DNA from: Betaproteobacteria bacterium | Lineage (GTDB): Bacteria; Pseudomonadota; Gammaproteobacteria; Burkholderiales; WYBJ01 | Length of the DNA: 64,000 nt | NCBI GenBank assembly: GCA_009377585.1 | Contig: WHTS01000002.1 | Location: 97,097 to 161,096, forward strand | Reading direction: 5' to 3' | Shown: positions 47,273 through 55,807 of the stretch, piece by piece | Position numbering within the stretch: the first letter of the stretch is position 1 | How the letters are laid out: each line of letters starts with the position of its first letter | Program-made: the position numbers and the translations under genes | The notes under the pieces: model-generated | Told to the model about the DNA's origin: nothing | Seen by the model: the letters and a program-made list of their open reading frames with translations, nothing else | Database searches by the model: none

Positions 47273-47626
47273 TCAAATCTCTGCCGCCATGCCGAGCAGA
47301 AGCGCCTCGATGCGGGACTTGCCGCTCGCATCGAGCGCGCCGGATGCGCGACAGAACGCAGCCAGTTGGTCGCGCCCGGGCTGCGAGGCACGCAAGCGCG
47401 CGAGCGTTTGCAGCTCGTCGATGATTCGGGCGCGATCCTCCAGCAAGCGATTGAAGTTGACGTCGCAGGCAGGCACCGGCGGCGGAATGGTGCATAGCTC
47501 CCGGCTGATCGCTTCCCGCAACGCGTTCAATTCCGCCTGCATGGCGACGCACGCACGCTCGATCGCCGCCTCCCCGCCTCGTTCGCCCGGCATGCCGCCC
47601 TCCGCAGCAGGTTGCCACGCCGACAT
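47273..47626 (-). CDS. Hypothetical helical protein
   Basis: This is a predicted 117-residue, mostly helical protein (ALREAISRELCTIPPPVPACD and RARIIDELQTLARL). I recognise no family. The start at 47626 is the most plausible; an upstream ATG at 47749 would overlap the flavin reductase gene. No membrane segment or signal is seen. The coherent helical C-terminal 80 residues are the main reason to accept it. Confidence 0.5.
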   Translation of the reverse strand: MSAWQPAAEGGMPGERGGEAAIERACVAMQAELNALREAISRELCTIPPPVPACDVNFNRLLEDRARIIDELQTLARLRASQPGRDQLAAFCRASGALDASGKSRIEALLLGMAAEI

Positions 47627-47726
47627 GCTAGCATCCGTTACTTGACCGCGAGCACCGTCACTGGCAGTACCTGTAGCGTGAGGACGGCGCTCGGCTGCGG
47701 CTGAATTACACAACGAAGGATCCGGC

Positions 47727-48404
47727 ATGTTCTTCGAGACCAAGGACACATCGCGCGAAACGCTCCGAGCCTATGGGCTCTCGTTCAATCCCTTCAAGGC
47801 CATCGTCACGCCGCGCCCGATCGGCTGGGTGACGACCCAGAACCGCGACGGCGCCGTCAACCTGGCGCCGTTCTCGTTCTTCAACGCGATTTCGTCCGAT
47901 CCTCCGATCGTGGTCTACGGCGCGAACGGCACGCACGAAGCCGATGGCGGCGAGAAGGATTCGCTGCGCAACGTGCGCGAGACGGGTGAGTTCGTCTGCA
48001 ATCTGGCGACATGGGAGCTGCGAAGCCAGATGAACCTGACATCGACACCCGCCCCGCCTGGCATCGATGAGACGCAGGCCGTCGGCCTCGCCACTGCACC
48101 TTCGCGCCTGGTAAAGCCGCCGCGCGTCGCCGCCTCGCCAGCCCATCTCGAATGCAAGCTGCACCAACTGGTGGAGCTGCCGCCCGACCCGCGTAACGGC
48201 AAGCGCAACACCATGGTGGTCGGTCTCGTGATCGGCATCCACATCGACGACGCATTCGTCGTCAACGGCCGCTTCGATACCGCTCGCGCCCAGCCCATCG
48301 CCCGGCTCGGTTATAACGACTATGCCGTGGTCACCGAGGCGTTCGAGATGATACGGCCGGACTGGCCGCTCGACGGCCGCAACGAGCGAAAACCGGGTTC
48401 CTAA
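47727..48404 (+). CDS. Flavin reductase-family (DIM6/NTAB) FMN-binding protein
   Basis: This 225-residue protein has the split-barrel FMN fold: KAIVTPRPIGWVTTQNRDG and NLAPFSFFNAISSDPPIVV are signature segments. The family includes the NAD(P)H:flavin reductase partners of two-component monooxygenases. In this locus it is the obvious candidate to feed the 44672-45877 monooxygenase, although it is separated by a hydrolase gene and a minus-strand gene. Confidence 0.88.
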   Translation: MFFETKDTSRETLRAYGLSFNPFKAIVTPRPIGWVTTQNRDGAVNLAPFSFFNAISSDPPIVVYGANGTHEADGGEKDSLRNVRETGEFVCNLATWELRSQMNLTSTPAPPGIDETQAVGLATAPSRLVKPPRVAASPAHLECKLHQLVELPPDPRNGKRNTMVVGLVIGIHIDDAFVVNGRFDTARAQPIARLGYNDYAVVTEAFEMIRPDWPLDGRNERKPGS

Positions 48405-48453
48405 TACGCCGACTTCGGGCTGCCTTGGCCCGTTGCGGCCGGCGCCCGCCGCA

Positions 48454-49434
48454 TCAATTGACCTTTAGCCCCGCCTCGCGAATGAGCCTGCTCCAGGTTT
48501 CGATCTCGCGCGCCAGGTGCTTGCGCAGCGCATCGGGCGGCCCGGAGAGGGGCTCGGCGCCCTGTGCAATGAGCCGATCGCGCAAGCCCGGCGCTTCCAT
48601 GAGCGCCGTGAACTCCGCGTTCAGCCGGGTGATGACCGCCGCCGGGGTCTTGACCGGGCTGAACACGCCGAACCAGCCGGCGGACTGAAAGCCCGCAACG
48701 CCTGCCTCCGAAATGGTCGGCAACTGCGGCATCACCACGGAGCGTTTTGCTCCGGTCACGGCGAGCGCACGCAGCTGCCCGCTTTTCACATACGTGGTCA
48801 GTACGAGCACGTTGTCGAAAGCCACGTCCAGCCGCCCCGCCAGCAGATCGGGCATGAGCGCACCGGTCCCCTTGTAGGGGACGAACAGCATGTCGATGCC
48901 CGCCATGCGCTTGAGATGCTCGCCGGAGAGCCGCTGCAGCGATGTCACCGTGGACCCGGAATAGGTGAGCTTGCCGGGCCGCTCTCTTGCATACGCAATC
49001 AATTCCTTCACGCTGTGCACCGGCAGCTTCGATTGCACCACCAGCAGGTAGGGCGAGGTCGCCAGCAGCGCGATCGGCGCGAGCTCCTTCTGAATGTCCG
49101 GCGCCTTGGGGAAGAAGCTGTTGAGCGTACCGAACGAACCCGGCCCCATGATCAGCGTGTGTCCATCGGGCGGGGACTTGACGACGAGCTCCAGGCCGAT
49201 GACGCCGCCCGCACCCGGGCGGTTGTCGACCACGACCTGCTGGCCGGTACGCTCGGTGAAGCGCGCCGCCACCGCACGCGCGACGATGTCGGTGCTGCCG
49301 CCGGCGGCCACGGCGACGACCATGCGGATCGGGCGATTCGCGTCGGGCTGTGCGGCCGCAATCGTGGTCGAGAGAACAAGCGCTGCTGCTGCCGTGGCGG
49401 CGGCCAGGCGGACACGTCGAATCGAATGCGTCAT
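48454..49434 (-). CDS. Bug/TctC-family periplasmic solute-binding protein
   Basis: This 326-residue protein has a cleavable signal peptide (about 1-28, ending IAAAQ). The Bug fold includes RPIRMVVAVAAGGSTDIVAR, VVDNRPGAGGVIG and the late LTRLNAEF-type region. Bug proteins bind carboxylated or amide ligands for tripartite transporters or signalling; no TctA or TctB membrane genes are adjacent. The start at 49434 follows AAAGGATG. It converges on the flavin reductase gene and could bind the substrate of this locus. Confidence 0.9.
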   Translation of the reverse strand: MTHSIRRVRLAAATAAAALVLSTTIAAAQPDANRPIRMVVAVAAGGSTDIVARAVAARFTERTGQQVVVDNRPGAGGVIGLELVVKSPPDGHTLIMGPGSFGTLNSFFPKAPDIQKELAPIALLATSPYLLVVQSKLPVHSVKELIAYARERPGKLTYSGSTVTSLQRLSGEHLKRMAGIDMLFVPYKGTGALMPDLLAGRLDVAFDNVLVLTTYVKSGQLRALAVTGAKRSVVMPQLPTISEAGVAGFQSAGWFGVFSPVKTPAAVITRLNAEFTALMEAPGLRDRLIAQGAEPLSGPPDALRKHLAREIETWSRLIREAGLKVN

Positions 49435-49556
49435 GACCATCCTTTCGGATTGCGCGAAGCGGTTGGCAAGTTTCTTCTCCGGCCGGCTGTTGTTCCGGGA
49501 GAGATGCCACCATACAAGCATCGCCGCTTGCACCGTGGAACCTTCGTGGCATCTCT

Positions 49557-49596
49557 TCCCTCACCCCCAACCCCTCTCCCGGGGGGAGAGGGGAGC
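49557..49596. repeat. Palindromic intergenic repeat (CCCTCTCCC/GGGAGAGGG type)
   Basis: CCCTCACCCCCAACCCCTCT is followed by CCCGGGGGGAGAGGGGAG, forming a strong hairpin between parC and the Bug gene. The motif resembles a dispersed intergenic palindrome common in proteobacterial genomes. No T-run follows. Confidence 0.6.
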
Positions 49597-49636
49597 GTCG
49601 TGTGCCCGCCAGGCGGGCGGGTTCCTGCGTAGCGCA

Positions 49637-51973
49637 CTATCCATACAAGGGCGCAATCAGCCGGGGTGCTTTGAGCCGCGCATCCAGCACGCGCCCGCGC
49701 TGGGCACGCTTGCCCATGTGCTCCTTCAGCACCTGCGCGCCCAGCGCCTCGTCGACCACCTTGCCGCGGCGCTCGCCCGACACCACGAGCGTGCGGCCGT
49801 CGGTCACAGCCAGCGAGGCGAGCTGCATGCCTTGCGGCAGCGCCAACAGCGTCACCCCCAACCCGCCGTTGGAGCGGGTGGGCACTTCGGCAAGCCGGAA
49901 CAGCAGCAGGCGCGCATCCGAGGAGAGCGCGGCGAGCCAATAGTCGCTGCTGCCCTTCGGGGCCGCGTCCGAGCGCCACAGCCGCAGGGCCGGCAACACC
50001 TGTGCGCCCTCCGGCACGCTCAGGAACTCCTTGCCCGCCTTCATGCGGCTCACCATATCGCCCAGCTTGCAGACGAATCCATTGCCGGCCGAGGTGTGGA
50101 GCAGCAGCAGGGTCTGCGCGTCGCCCGTGCCGATCCACACGATTGTGTCCCGGTCGGACGAAATGAGCGTGTTGACCGGCACGCCGTCGCCGCGACCGGT
50201 CGGCAGGCTCGCGACCGCCAGGGTGTAGGTCTTCCCGGACTGACCCAGCAGCACCAGCGGGTCGGTCGTCTTGCACTCGATCTCGACGAAGCGCTCGTCG
50301 CCGTCCTTGAACGACACCGCGTTCATGTCGATGTCATGACCGTTGCGCGCCCGAATCCAGCCGCGCTGCGAGAGAATCACCGTAACCGGTTCCTCCACCA
50401 CCGAGCGCTCGATGCTGGCGCGCTCGGCCGACTCGATCGCGCTGCGGCGCGGATCACCGTATTTCTTCGCGTCCTGCTCGAGCTCCTTGACGACGAGGCT
50501 GCGCAGCGCCCGGTCCGAGCCGAGGATGCGGTTGTATTCGTCGCGCTCGGCCTGCAGCGACTTGCGCTCGTCGTTCAGCTTGATCCCGTCGAGCCGCGTC
50601 AATTGGCCGAGCCGCAGGTCGCAGATATCCTGCGCCTGGCGCTCGGTGAACTTCCAGCGCGCCATCAAGGCCGCCCGCGCCGAGGCCACGTCCTCGGAAG
50701 CGCGGATCACCTTGATGATCTCGTCGATGTGCGCGAACGCCTTGATGCGCCCCTCGACGATATGCAAGCGGTCTTGGCATTTCTGCAGCCGGTATTCGGT
50801 TCGGCGGTGCACAGTGACGATGCGGAAATCGGTCCACTCGCGCAGGATCGCGACGATCCCTTTCTGGTCGGGAAACCCGTCGAGCCCGATCCAGGTCATG
50901 TTGATGGGGATTTTGGTCTCGAGGCTCGTGTGCACCAGGAGCGCCGCGACCGTCTCCTCGACGCTCTGGCGCGAGGAGCGCGGCTCGATCACCAGGCGCA
51001 GCTTCGACCTGCGATCCGATTCGTCGCGCACCGTTTCGACCAGATCGAGGATGAACTGGCGCGTGCGCTTCTGCTCGGGGCTCACGTCCTTGCGGCCCGA
51101 GGAAGGCTTGGGCTCGACCAGCGCCTGGATTTCCTCCTGCACCTGGCGCGCCGAGGTGGTATGCGGCAACTCGGTCACGACGATCTGCCACTGGCCGCGC
51201 GCCAGCTGCTCCACCGTCCAGCGCGCGCGCATGGTGATCGAGCCGCGGCCGGTCTCGTAGGCGGCGCGGAGCTCGTCCGGGCGCGAAATGATCTGTCCGC
51301 CGCCCGGGTAGTCGGGCCCCGGCATGACCGCGAGCACGTCGTCGACACTGGCCTTCGGATTGCGGATGACTGCGATGGCCGCCTGCGCGACCTCGCTCAG
51401 GTTGTGCGACGGAATGCGAGTGGAAAATCCCACCGGGATACCGAACGAGCCGTTCAACAGTCCGAACGGCAGGCGCGCCGGCAGCAGCACCGGCTCGTCG
51501 AACTTGCCGTCGTAGTTCTTCTGGAAGTCGACGGTGCCCTCGTCGATCTCGGCCAGCATCAGCTCGGCATAGCGCGCGAGCCGCGCCTCGGTGTAACGAT
51601 ACGCCGCGGCCGAATCGCCGTCGCGGCTGCCGAAGTTGCCCTGACCCTCGATCAGCGGATAGCGCATGCTGAAGGGCTGCGCCAGGTGCACCAGTGCCTC
51701 GTAGGTGGAGGAATCGCCGTGCGGGTGGTACTTGCCGAGCACTTCGCCGACGTAGCGCGCGCACTTGGCGAATCCTTGACCGCCGGCGGCGTGCATCGCA
51801 TAGAGGATGCGGCGCTGGACCGGTTTCAGGCCGTCGGCCACCTCCGGCAATGCACGCGCCTTCACGGTGCTGACCGCATAGCTCAGGTAGGCTTGCGACG
51901 CGTGCGATTCGATCGGCGCGATGTTCTCGTCCGCGTCGTCTTCGAAAAGGTCGCGAGTCAGTGTGTCGTCCAT
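49637..51973 (-). CDS. parC: DNA topoisomerase IV subunit A
   Basis: This 778-residue DNA breakage-reunion subunit decatenates daughter chromosomes. The start has the family [20 protein letters not shown]. The quinolone-region helix ([18 protein letters not shown]) and the catalytic Tyr in [10 protein letters not shown] follow. The C-terminal beta-pinwheel is the shorter, degenerate ParC type rather than GyrA. It lies downstream of parE with a 211-base gap that holds repeat copy C. Confidence 0.96.
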   Translation of the reverse strand: MDDTLTRDLFEDDADENIAPIESHASQAYLSYAVSTVKARALPEVADGLKPVQRRILYAMHAAGGQGFAKCARYVGEVLGKYHPHGDSSTYEALVHLAQPFSMRYPLIEGQGNFGSRDGDSAAAYRYTEARLARYAELMLAEIDEGTVDFQKNYDGKFDEPVLLPARLPFGLLNGSFGIPVGFSTRIPSHNLSEVAQAAIAVIRNPKASVDDVLAVMPGPDYPGGGQIISRPDELRAAYETGRGSITMRARWTVEQLARGQWQIVVTELPHTTSARQVQEEIQALVEPKPSSGRKDVSPEQKRTRQFILDLVETVRDESDRRSKLRLVIEPRSSRQSVEETVAALLVHTSLETKIPINMTWIGLDGFPDQKGIVAILREWTDFRIVTVHRRTEYRLQKCQDRLHIVEGRIKAFAHIDEIIKVIRASEDVASARAALMARWKFTERQAQDICDLRLGQLTRLDGIKLNDERKSLQAERDEYNRILGSDRALRSLVVKELEQDAKKYGDPRRSAIESAERASIERSVVEEPVTVILSQRGWIRARNGHDIDMNAVSFKDGDERFVEIECKTTDPLVLLGQSGKTYTLAVASLPTGRGDGVPVNTLISSDRDTIVWIGTGDAQTLLLLHTSAGNGFVCKLGDMVSRMKAGKEFLSVPEGAQVLPALRLWRSDAAPKGSSDYWLAALSSDARLLLFRLAEVPTRSNGGLGVTLLALPQGMQLASLAVTDGRTLVVSGERRGKVVDEALGAQVLKEHMGKRAQRGRVLDARLKAPRLIAPLYG

Positions 51974-52069
51974 TGTCGTTCACCTTCGAATTTCTAGGCC
52001 CAAACCTCCCCTCGTCGGCGAGGAGGGCTCGACGCGCGATGCGCGGAGGCGACGGTCGGCAGCCTTGAA

Positions 52070-52184
52070 CCACACCACCCCGTCGACTGGCGTCGACACC
52101 CCTCCTCGTGAGAGGAGGGGATTGAAAGGTTTCCCCTCCTTGCCAAGGAGGGGCGGGACGCGACAAGGTCGCGGACGGGGTGGT
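52070..52184. repeat. Dispersed palindromic repeat, copy C
   Basis: This copy lies between parE and parC and runs right up to the parE stop. Its blocks CACACCACCCCGTCGAC, GTCGAC, ACCCCTCCTCGTGAGAGGAG, CCCCTCCTTGCCAAGGAGGG and CGCGAC-AAG-GTCGCG then GGACGGGGTGGT match copies A and B. A further CTCCCCTCGTCGGCGAGGAG hairpin lies just beyond it near 52006-52026. Confidence 0.88.
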
Positions 52185-54179
52185 CTAAACATCCGCCTCC
52201 ACGGTCTTCCAATGCTCGCGCATCCAATTGCGCCGCCCTTCGGCTTCGCCGGCATCCATCAGCAGCTCGAAGGTCGAGCGCACTTGCTTGATCTGGTCGC
52301 GGGCGAGGCGCATCTGCACCAGGCGCCGGGTGTCGGGGTTCATGGTCGTGTCCCACAATTGCTCCGGGCTCATCTCGCCCAGGCCCTTGAAGCGTGAGAT
52401 CTCCCACGCGCCCTCCTTTACGCCTTCCTTGCGCAATAGCCCGAGCGCATCGTCGAGCTCTTCCTCGTCCAGGCAATACACCCGCCGCGCGGGCTTGCCT
52501 TTGCCTTGCGCCGCAACCTCGATCTTGAACAGCGGCGGCTGCGCGACGTAGACGCGGCCCGCCTCAACCAGCCTCGGGCAGTGCATGAAGAAGAAGGTCA
52601 GCAGCAACGCCTGGATGTGGCCGCCGTCGACGTCGGCATCGGTCATGACGATGACGCGGCCGTAACGCAGGCCGGACAGGTCCGGCGTATCGTCGAACCC
52701 GTGCGGATCGACGCCGATCGCGGTGGCGATCGCCTGCAGCTCCTTGTTGGCGAGCACCGTGCGCGAATCCTTGCTCATGGTGTTGAGCACCTTGCCGCGC
52801 AGCGGCAGCACCGCCTGGGTATCCTTGTCGCGTGCTTCCTTGGCCGAGCCGCCCGCCGAATCGCCTTCGACCATGAAAAGCTCGTTGCGCGAGGTGTCGC
52901 CCGAGGCGCAGTCGACCAGTTTTCCGGGCAGGGTGGCCACGCCGGAGGATTTCTTGCGCTCGTACTTCTGCCCCTTGCGCAGCCGGTTCATCGCCTGCTC
53001 CACCGCGAGCTCGGCGATGCGCTTGCCGTCCTCGGGGTGCGCATTGAGCCACAGCTCGAAGGCGTCGCGCACGCACAGCTCGAGCAGCCGGACGGCGTGC
53101 TTGGTGGTGAGCTTCTCCTTGGTCTGGCCGTGGAACTGCGTGCGCACGATCTTGGCGGAAAGGGTGAAGCAGGCGCGCGACCACATGTCGTCGGCCACCA
53201 GCTTCACGCCTTTGGGGGTGATGCTGCGAGTATCCATGAAGGCACGCAAAGCATCGAAGATGCCGTTGCGAAACCCGAGCTCGTGCGAGCCGCCCGAACG
53301 GGTCGGGATGAGATTGACATGGCTCTCGGTAAAGGTATCGCCGAAGGCCAAAAAACCCAACGCCCAGGCCGCGCCTTCGCCCGGCATGATCTCGGCCGAC
53401 TGCTCCTTGGGGTCCTCGTCGAAATAGCGCTCCCCGGTGAAGAGCGGCGCCGCCAGCTCGCGCCCGCCCAGCATGGCATCGAAGTACTGCGCCATCCCGC
53501 CCTTGAACGTCCACGATTTCTCTTCGAAGCCCTCCTTGCCTTCGAAGCGCAGCACGGTCGTGAGGCCGGGCAGCAGATAAGCCTTGGAGCGGATGAGGTG
53601 CTCCAGCTCGCCTTGAGGGATATTGGGGCTGTCGAAGTACTTCGGATTGGGCCAGGCACGCACGACCGTGCCGGTGCGACGCTCGAATTCCTTACCCTTG
53701 GCGCTCTTCAGCTTCTCGACGACCTCCCCGTCCTCGAACGCCATCACATGCTTCGCGCCCTCGCGGTACACGGTCACTTCGAGCCGCTTCGACAACGCAT
53801 TGGTCACTGCGACCCCCACCCCGTGCAGGCCGCCCGCGATCACGTAGGCCGACTCGTTGCCTTCCTTGTCGAACTTGCCGCCGGCATGCAGCATGGTGAA
53901 GGCCATCTCCACCACGTGCTTGCCCTCCTCGGGGTGAATCCCCACGGGAATGCCGCGGCCTTCGTCGACCACTTCGATCGAGCCGTCCTTGTACACCGTC
54001 ACCACGATACGGCGGCCGAAGCCGGCCAGCGCTTCGTCCACCGCGTTGTCGATCGCCTCCTGCACGATGTGCAGCGGATGCACGACGTGCGTATACATGC
54101 CGGGGTTCTGCCGCACCGGCTCCAGGCCCTTCAGCGCCCGGAACGAGGCTTCGTTGTATACCGTCTTACGATTGGCCAT
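52185..54179 (-). CDS. parE: DNA topoisomerase IV subunit B
   Basis: This 664-residue ATPase subunit has GHKL ATP-binding motifs (EAIDNAVDEALAG and DEGRGIPVGIHPEEGK), the transducer domain and the TOPRIM domain (VEGDSAGGSAKEARD and DADVDGGHIQAL). The IPTRSGGSHELGFR-type segment and length mark ParE rather than the longer GyrB. The start MANRKTVYNEASFRALKGLE is the family start; an upstream in-frame ATG at 54260 is unlikely. Confidence 0.97.
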   Translation of the reverse strand: MANRKTVYNEASFRALKGLEPVRQNPGMYTHVVHPLHIVQEAIDNAVDEALAGFGRRIVVTVYKDGSIEVVDEGRGIPVGIHPEEGKHVVEMAFTMLHAGGKFDKEGNESAYVIAGGLHGVGVAVTNALSKRLEVTVYREGAKHVMAFEDGEVVEKLKSAKGKEFERRTGTVVRAWPNPKYFDSPNIPQGELEHLIRSKAYLLPGLTTVLRFEGKEGFEEKSWTFKGGMAQYFDAMLGGRELAAPLFTGERYFDEDPKEQSAEIMPGEGAAWALGFLAFGDTFTESHVNLIPTRSGGSHELGFRNGIFDALRAFMDTRSITPKGVKLVADDMWSRACFTLSAKIVRTQFHGQTKEKLTTKHAVRLLELCVRDAFELWLNAHPEDGKRIAELAVEQAMNRLRKGQKYERKKSSGVATLPGKLVDCASGDTSRNELFMVEGDSAGGSAKEARDKDTQAVLPLRGKVLNTMSKDSRTVLANKELQAIATAIGVDPHGFDDTPDLSGLRYGRVIVMTDADVDGGHIQALLLTFFFMHCPRLVEAGRVYVAQPPLFKIEVAAQGKGKPARRVYCLDEEELDDALGLLRKEGVKEGAWEISRFKGLGEMSPEQLWDTTMNPDTRRLVQMRLARDQIKQVRSTFELLMDAGEAEGRRNWMREHWKTVEADV

Positions 54180-54489
54180 CAGGCTGCTTTCTTCCTTGGC
54201 AAGCGTCCGTGGAGCCTGGCAACACACCATAGGATGCGCCATTAGCCCCGCAGACCGCAATGGATTGTAGCGTATTGTAGCTGCTTCACCCCGGGTCGAG
54301 ATTGTTCATGCAAGCCATTAATTATACGGGAATATCTTGGACCGGAAAGCGTGACGACTCGCAGATGCCCTCGTTACCCGCCCCTGCGCGCTACCCGGGA
54401 CGCATCATCTGACGGGCGTGTGCACGGGAGCCCCATGACGCGGTTCGGCTGTGCCTATAATCCGCCATCATTATCCCGCAGCCGCCCGC
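54180..54489. other. Divergent region parE / STAS operon
   Basis: This 310-base gap has promoters in both directions. On the minus strand a perfect TATAAT (54326-54321) in an AT-rich patch could serve parE, though its -35 is weak. The plus-strand promoter is listed separately. No gene is seen here. Confidence 0.5.
54435..54461 (+). promoter_or_regulatory. Probable promoter of the partner-switch operon
   Basis: ATGACG (54435-54440) and a perfect TATAAT (54456-54461) are 15 bases apart. Transcription would start near 54468, about 20 bases before the STAS gene. The -10 is excellent, the -35 partial. Confidence 0.5.
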
Positions 54490-54843
54490 ATGCAGCTCAC
54501 CGTAAGCGCCCAGCGCGGAGCCGTCGTCGTTGCACCGGCCGGTCGGATCGATCACGCCAGCGCCGAGGCTTTCGCTACCGCGCTGCAGCCGCACCTCGAC
54601 CGCTGCAGGGCCGGCGCAGAGGCGCTGATCGTCGACATGAGCGGCGTGGACTACATCAGCAGCGTCGGATTGCGCGCGCTCATGGTGGCGGCCAAGCAGG
54701 CCGAGGCGCAAGCAGGACGCATCGCCATCGCCGCTTTGAGCCCCATGGTGCGCGAAGTGTTCGAGATCAGCCGCTTCGACATGGTGTTCAGGATCTATCG
54801 CAGCCTCGACGATGCGCTCGCCAGCGAAGGGGCCGGCGGGTGA
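54490..54843 (+). CDS. STAS-domain anti-anti-sigma factor (RsbV-like)
   Basis: This 117-residue single STAS domain has the phosphorylatable Ser in DYISSVGLRAL (57/58). When unphosphorylated, such proteins capture an RsbW-type kinase and free its target. The start at 54490 (MQLTVSAQRGAVVV) fits the family better than an upstream ATG at 54451. Its stop overlaps the next gene start (GTGA). The locus also encodes a SpoIIE-type phosphatase and an RsbW-like kinase, so all three switch parts are present. Confidence 0.9.
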   Translation: MQLTVSAQRGAVVVAPAGRIDHASAEAFATALQPHLDRCRAGAEALIVDMSGVDYISSVGLRALMVAAKQAEAQAGRIAIAALSPMVREVFEISRFDMVFRIYRSLDDALASEGAGG

Positions 54844-55799
54844 AGGTCCGTTTCTGGGGGACGCGCGGATCGATCCCGGTTTCGTTGACCGCGCCGCAGA
54901 TCCGCCGCAAGCTCATCGCCGCCCTGAGCGGAAGCGTCGGGCGCAGTCTCGACACCTCCGAAGCAATCGAACGCTACGTCGACGAGGAGCTGGGGTTCGA
55001 CGTGCGCGGCACCTTCGGCGGCCATTCGTCCTGCGTCGAGCTCGATACCGGCGGCGCCGAGCACGTCGTCTTCGACATGGGCAGCGGCGCTCGCCCGCTC
55101 GGCCAATCCTTCCTGCAGCGCTACGGTGCAGGCGCGCCGCAGACCTATCACGTCTTCATGTCGCACGTACACTGGGATCACATCATGGGGTTCCCGTTCT
55201 TCGCCCCGGTGTACATTCCCGGCAATCGCATCGTCATCCATGGCTGTCATGCGGTACTGGAGGAGGCGTTTCGGCGCCAGCAGGCCGCGCCCAGCTTTCC
55301 GGTCGATTTTTCCCAGCTCGCCGCGACCATCGAATTCGACCGGCTCGAGCCCGGCAAGCCGCACGCCATTGCCGGATTGGCGATTACGCCCAAGCTGCAG
55401 CGCCACGAAGGCGATTCCTACGGCTATCGCGTGCAAGCGCAGGGCAAGTCGCTGGTGTACACGACCGACTCCGAGCACAAGGTGGGCGACGTGGACGAGC
55501 GGGCCGCGTTCATCGAATTCTTTCGTGACGCCGACGTGGTGATTTTCGATGCCATGTATGCGCTCGCCGATGCGATCTCGGTCAAGGCCGACTGGGGACA
55601 CTCCAGCAACATCGTCGGCGTCGAGCTGTGCCAGGCGGCGCGGGTTCGGTGCCTGTGCATGTACCATCACGAGCCGGCCTACGACGACCAGCGCATCGCC
55701 CAGGTGCTGCAGGAAACCCGCCGCTTCGAGGAAATCACCCGCGACGGCCATCGCCTGGAAGTCATTTCGGCCTACGACGGGCTCGAGCTCGACCTTTGA
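54840..55799 (+). CDS. Metallo-beta-lactamase-fold hydrolase in the partner-switch operon
   Basis: This 319-residue protein starts at GTG 54840 (KVRFWGTRGSIPV follows), overlapping the STAS stop. Metal motifs are FGGHSSCVELDTGG, SHVHWDHIMGFPFF (HxHxDH), TTDSEH and a late GHSSN and YHHEPAYDD. This pattern resembles cyclic-nucleotide phosphodiesterase or phosphoribosyl cyclic phosphate phosphodiesterase relatives. Placement between antagonist and phosphatase genes suggests a second-messenger input, which is inference. Confidence 0.85.
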   Translation: MKVRFWGTRGSIPVSLTAPQIRRKLIAALSGSVGRSLDTSEAIERYVDEELGFDVRGTFGGHSSCVELDTGGAEHVVFDMGSGARPLGQSFLQRYGAGAPQTYHVFMSHVHWDHIMGFPFFAPVYIPGNRIVIHGCHAVLEEAFRRQQAAPSFPVDFSQLAATIEFDRLEPGKPHAIAGLAITPKLQRHEGDSYGYRVQAQGKSLVYTTDSEHKVGDVDERAAFIEFFRDADVVIFDAMYALADAISVKADWGHSSNIVGVELCQAARVRCLCMYHHEPAYDDQRIAQVLQETRRFEEITRDGHRLEVISAYDGLELDL

Positions 55800-55807
55800 T
55801 AACGCGC

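Noticed and set aside
49094..51997. 967-codon plus-strand frame over parC
   Set aside because: Antisense to parC and the Bug gene; no domain, signal or promoter.
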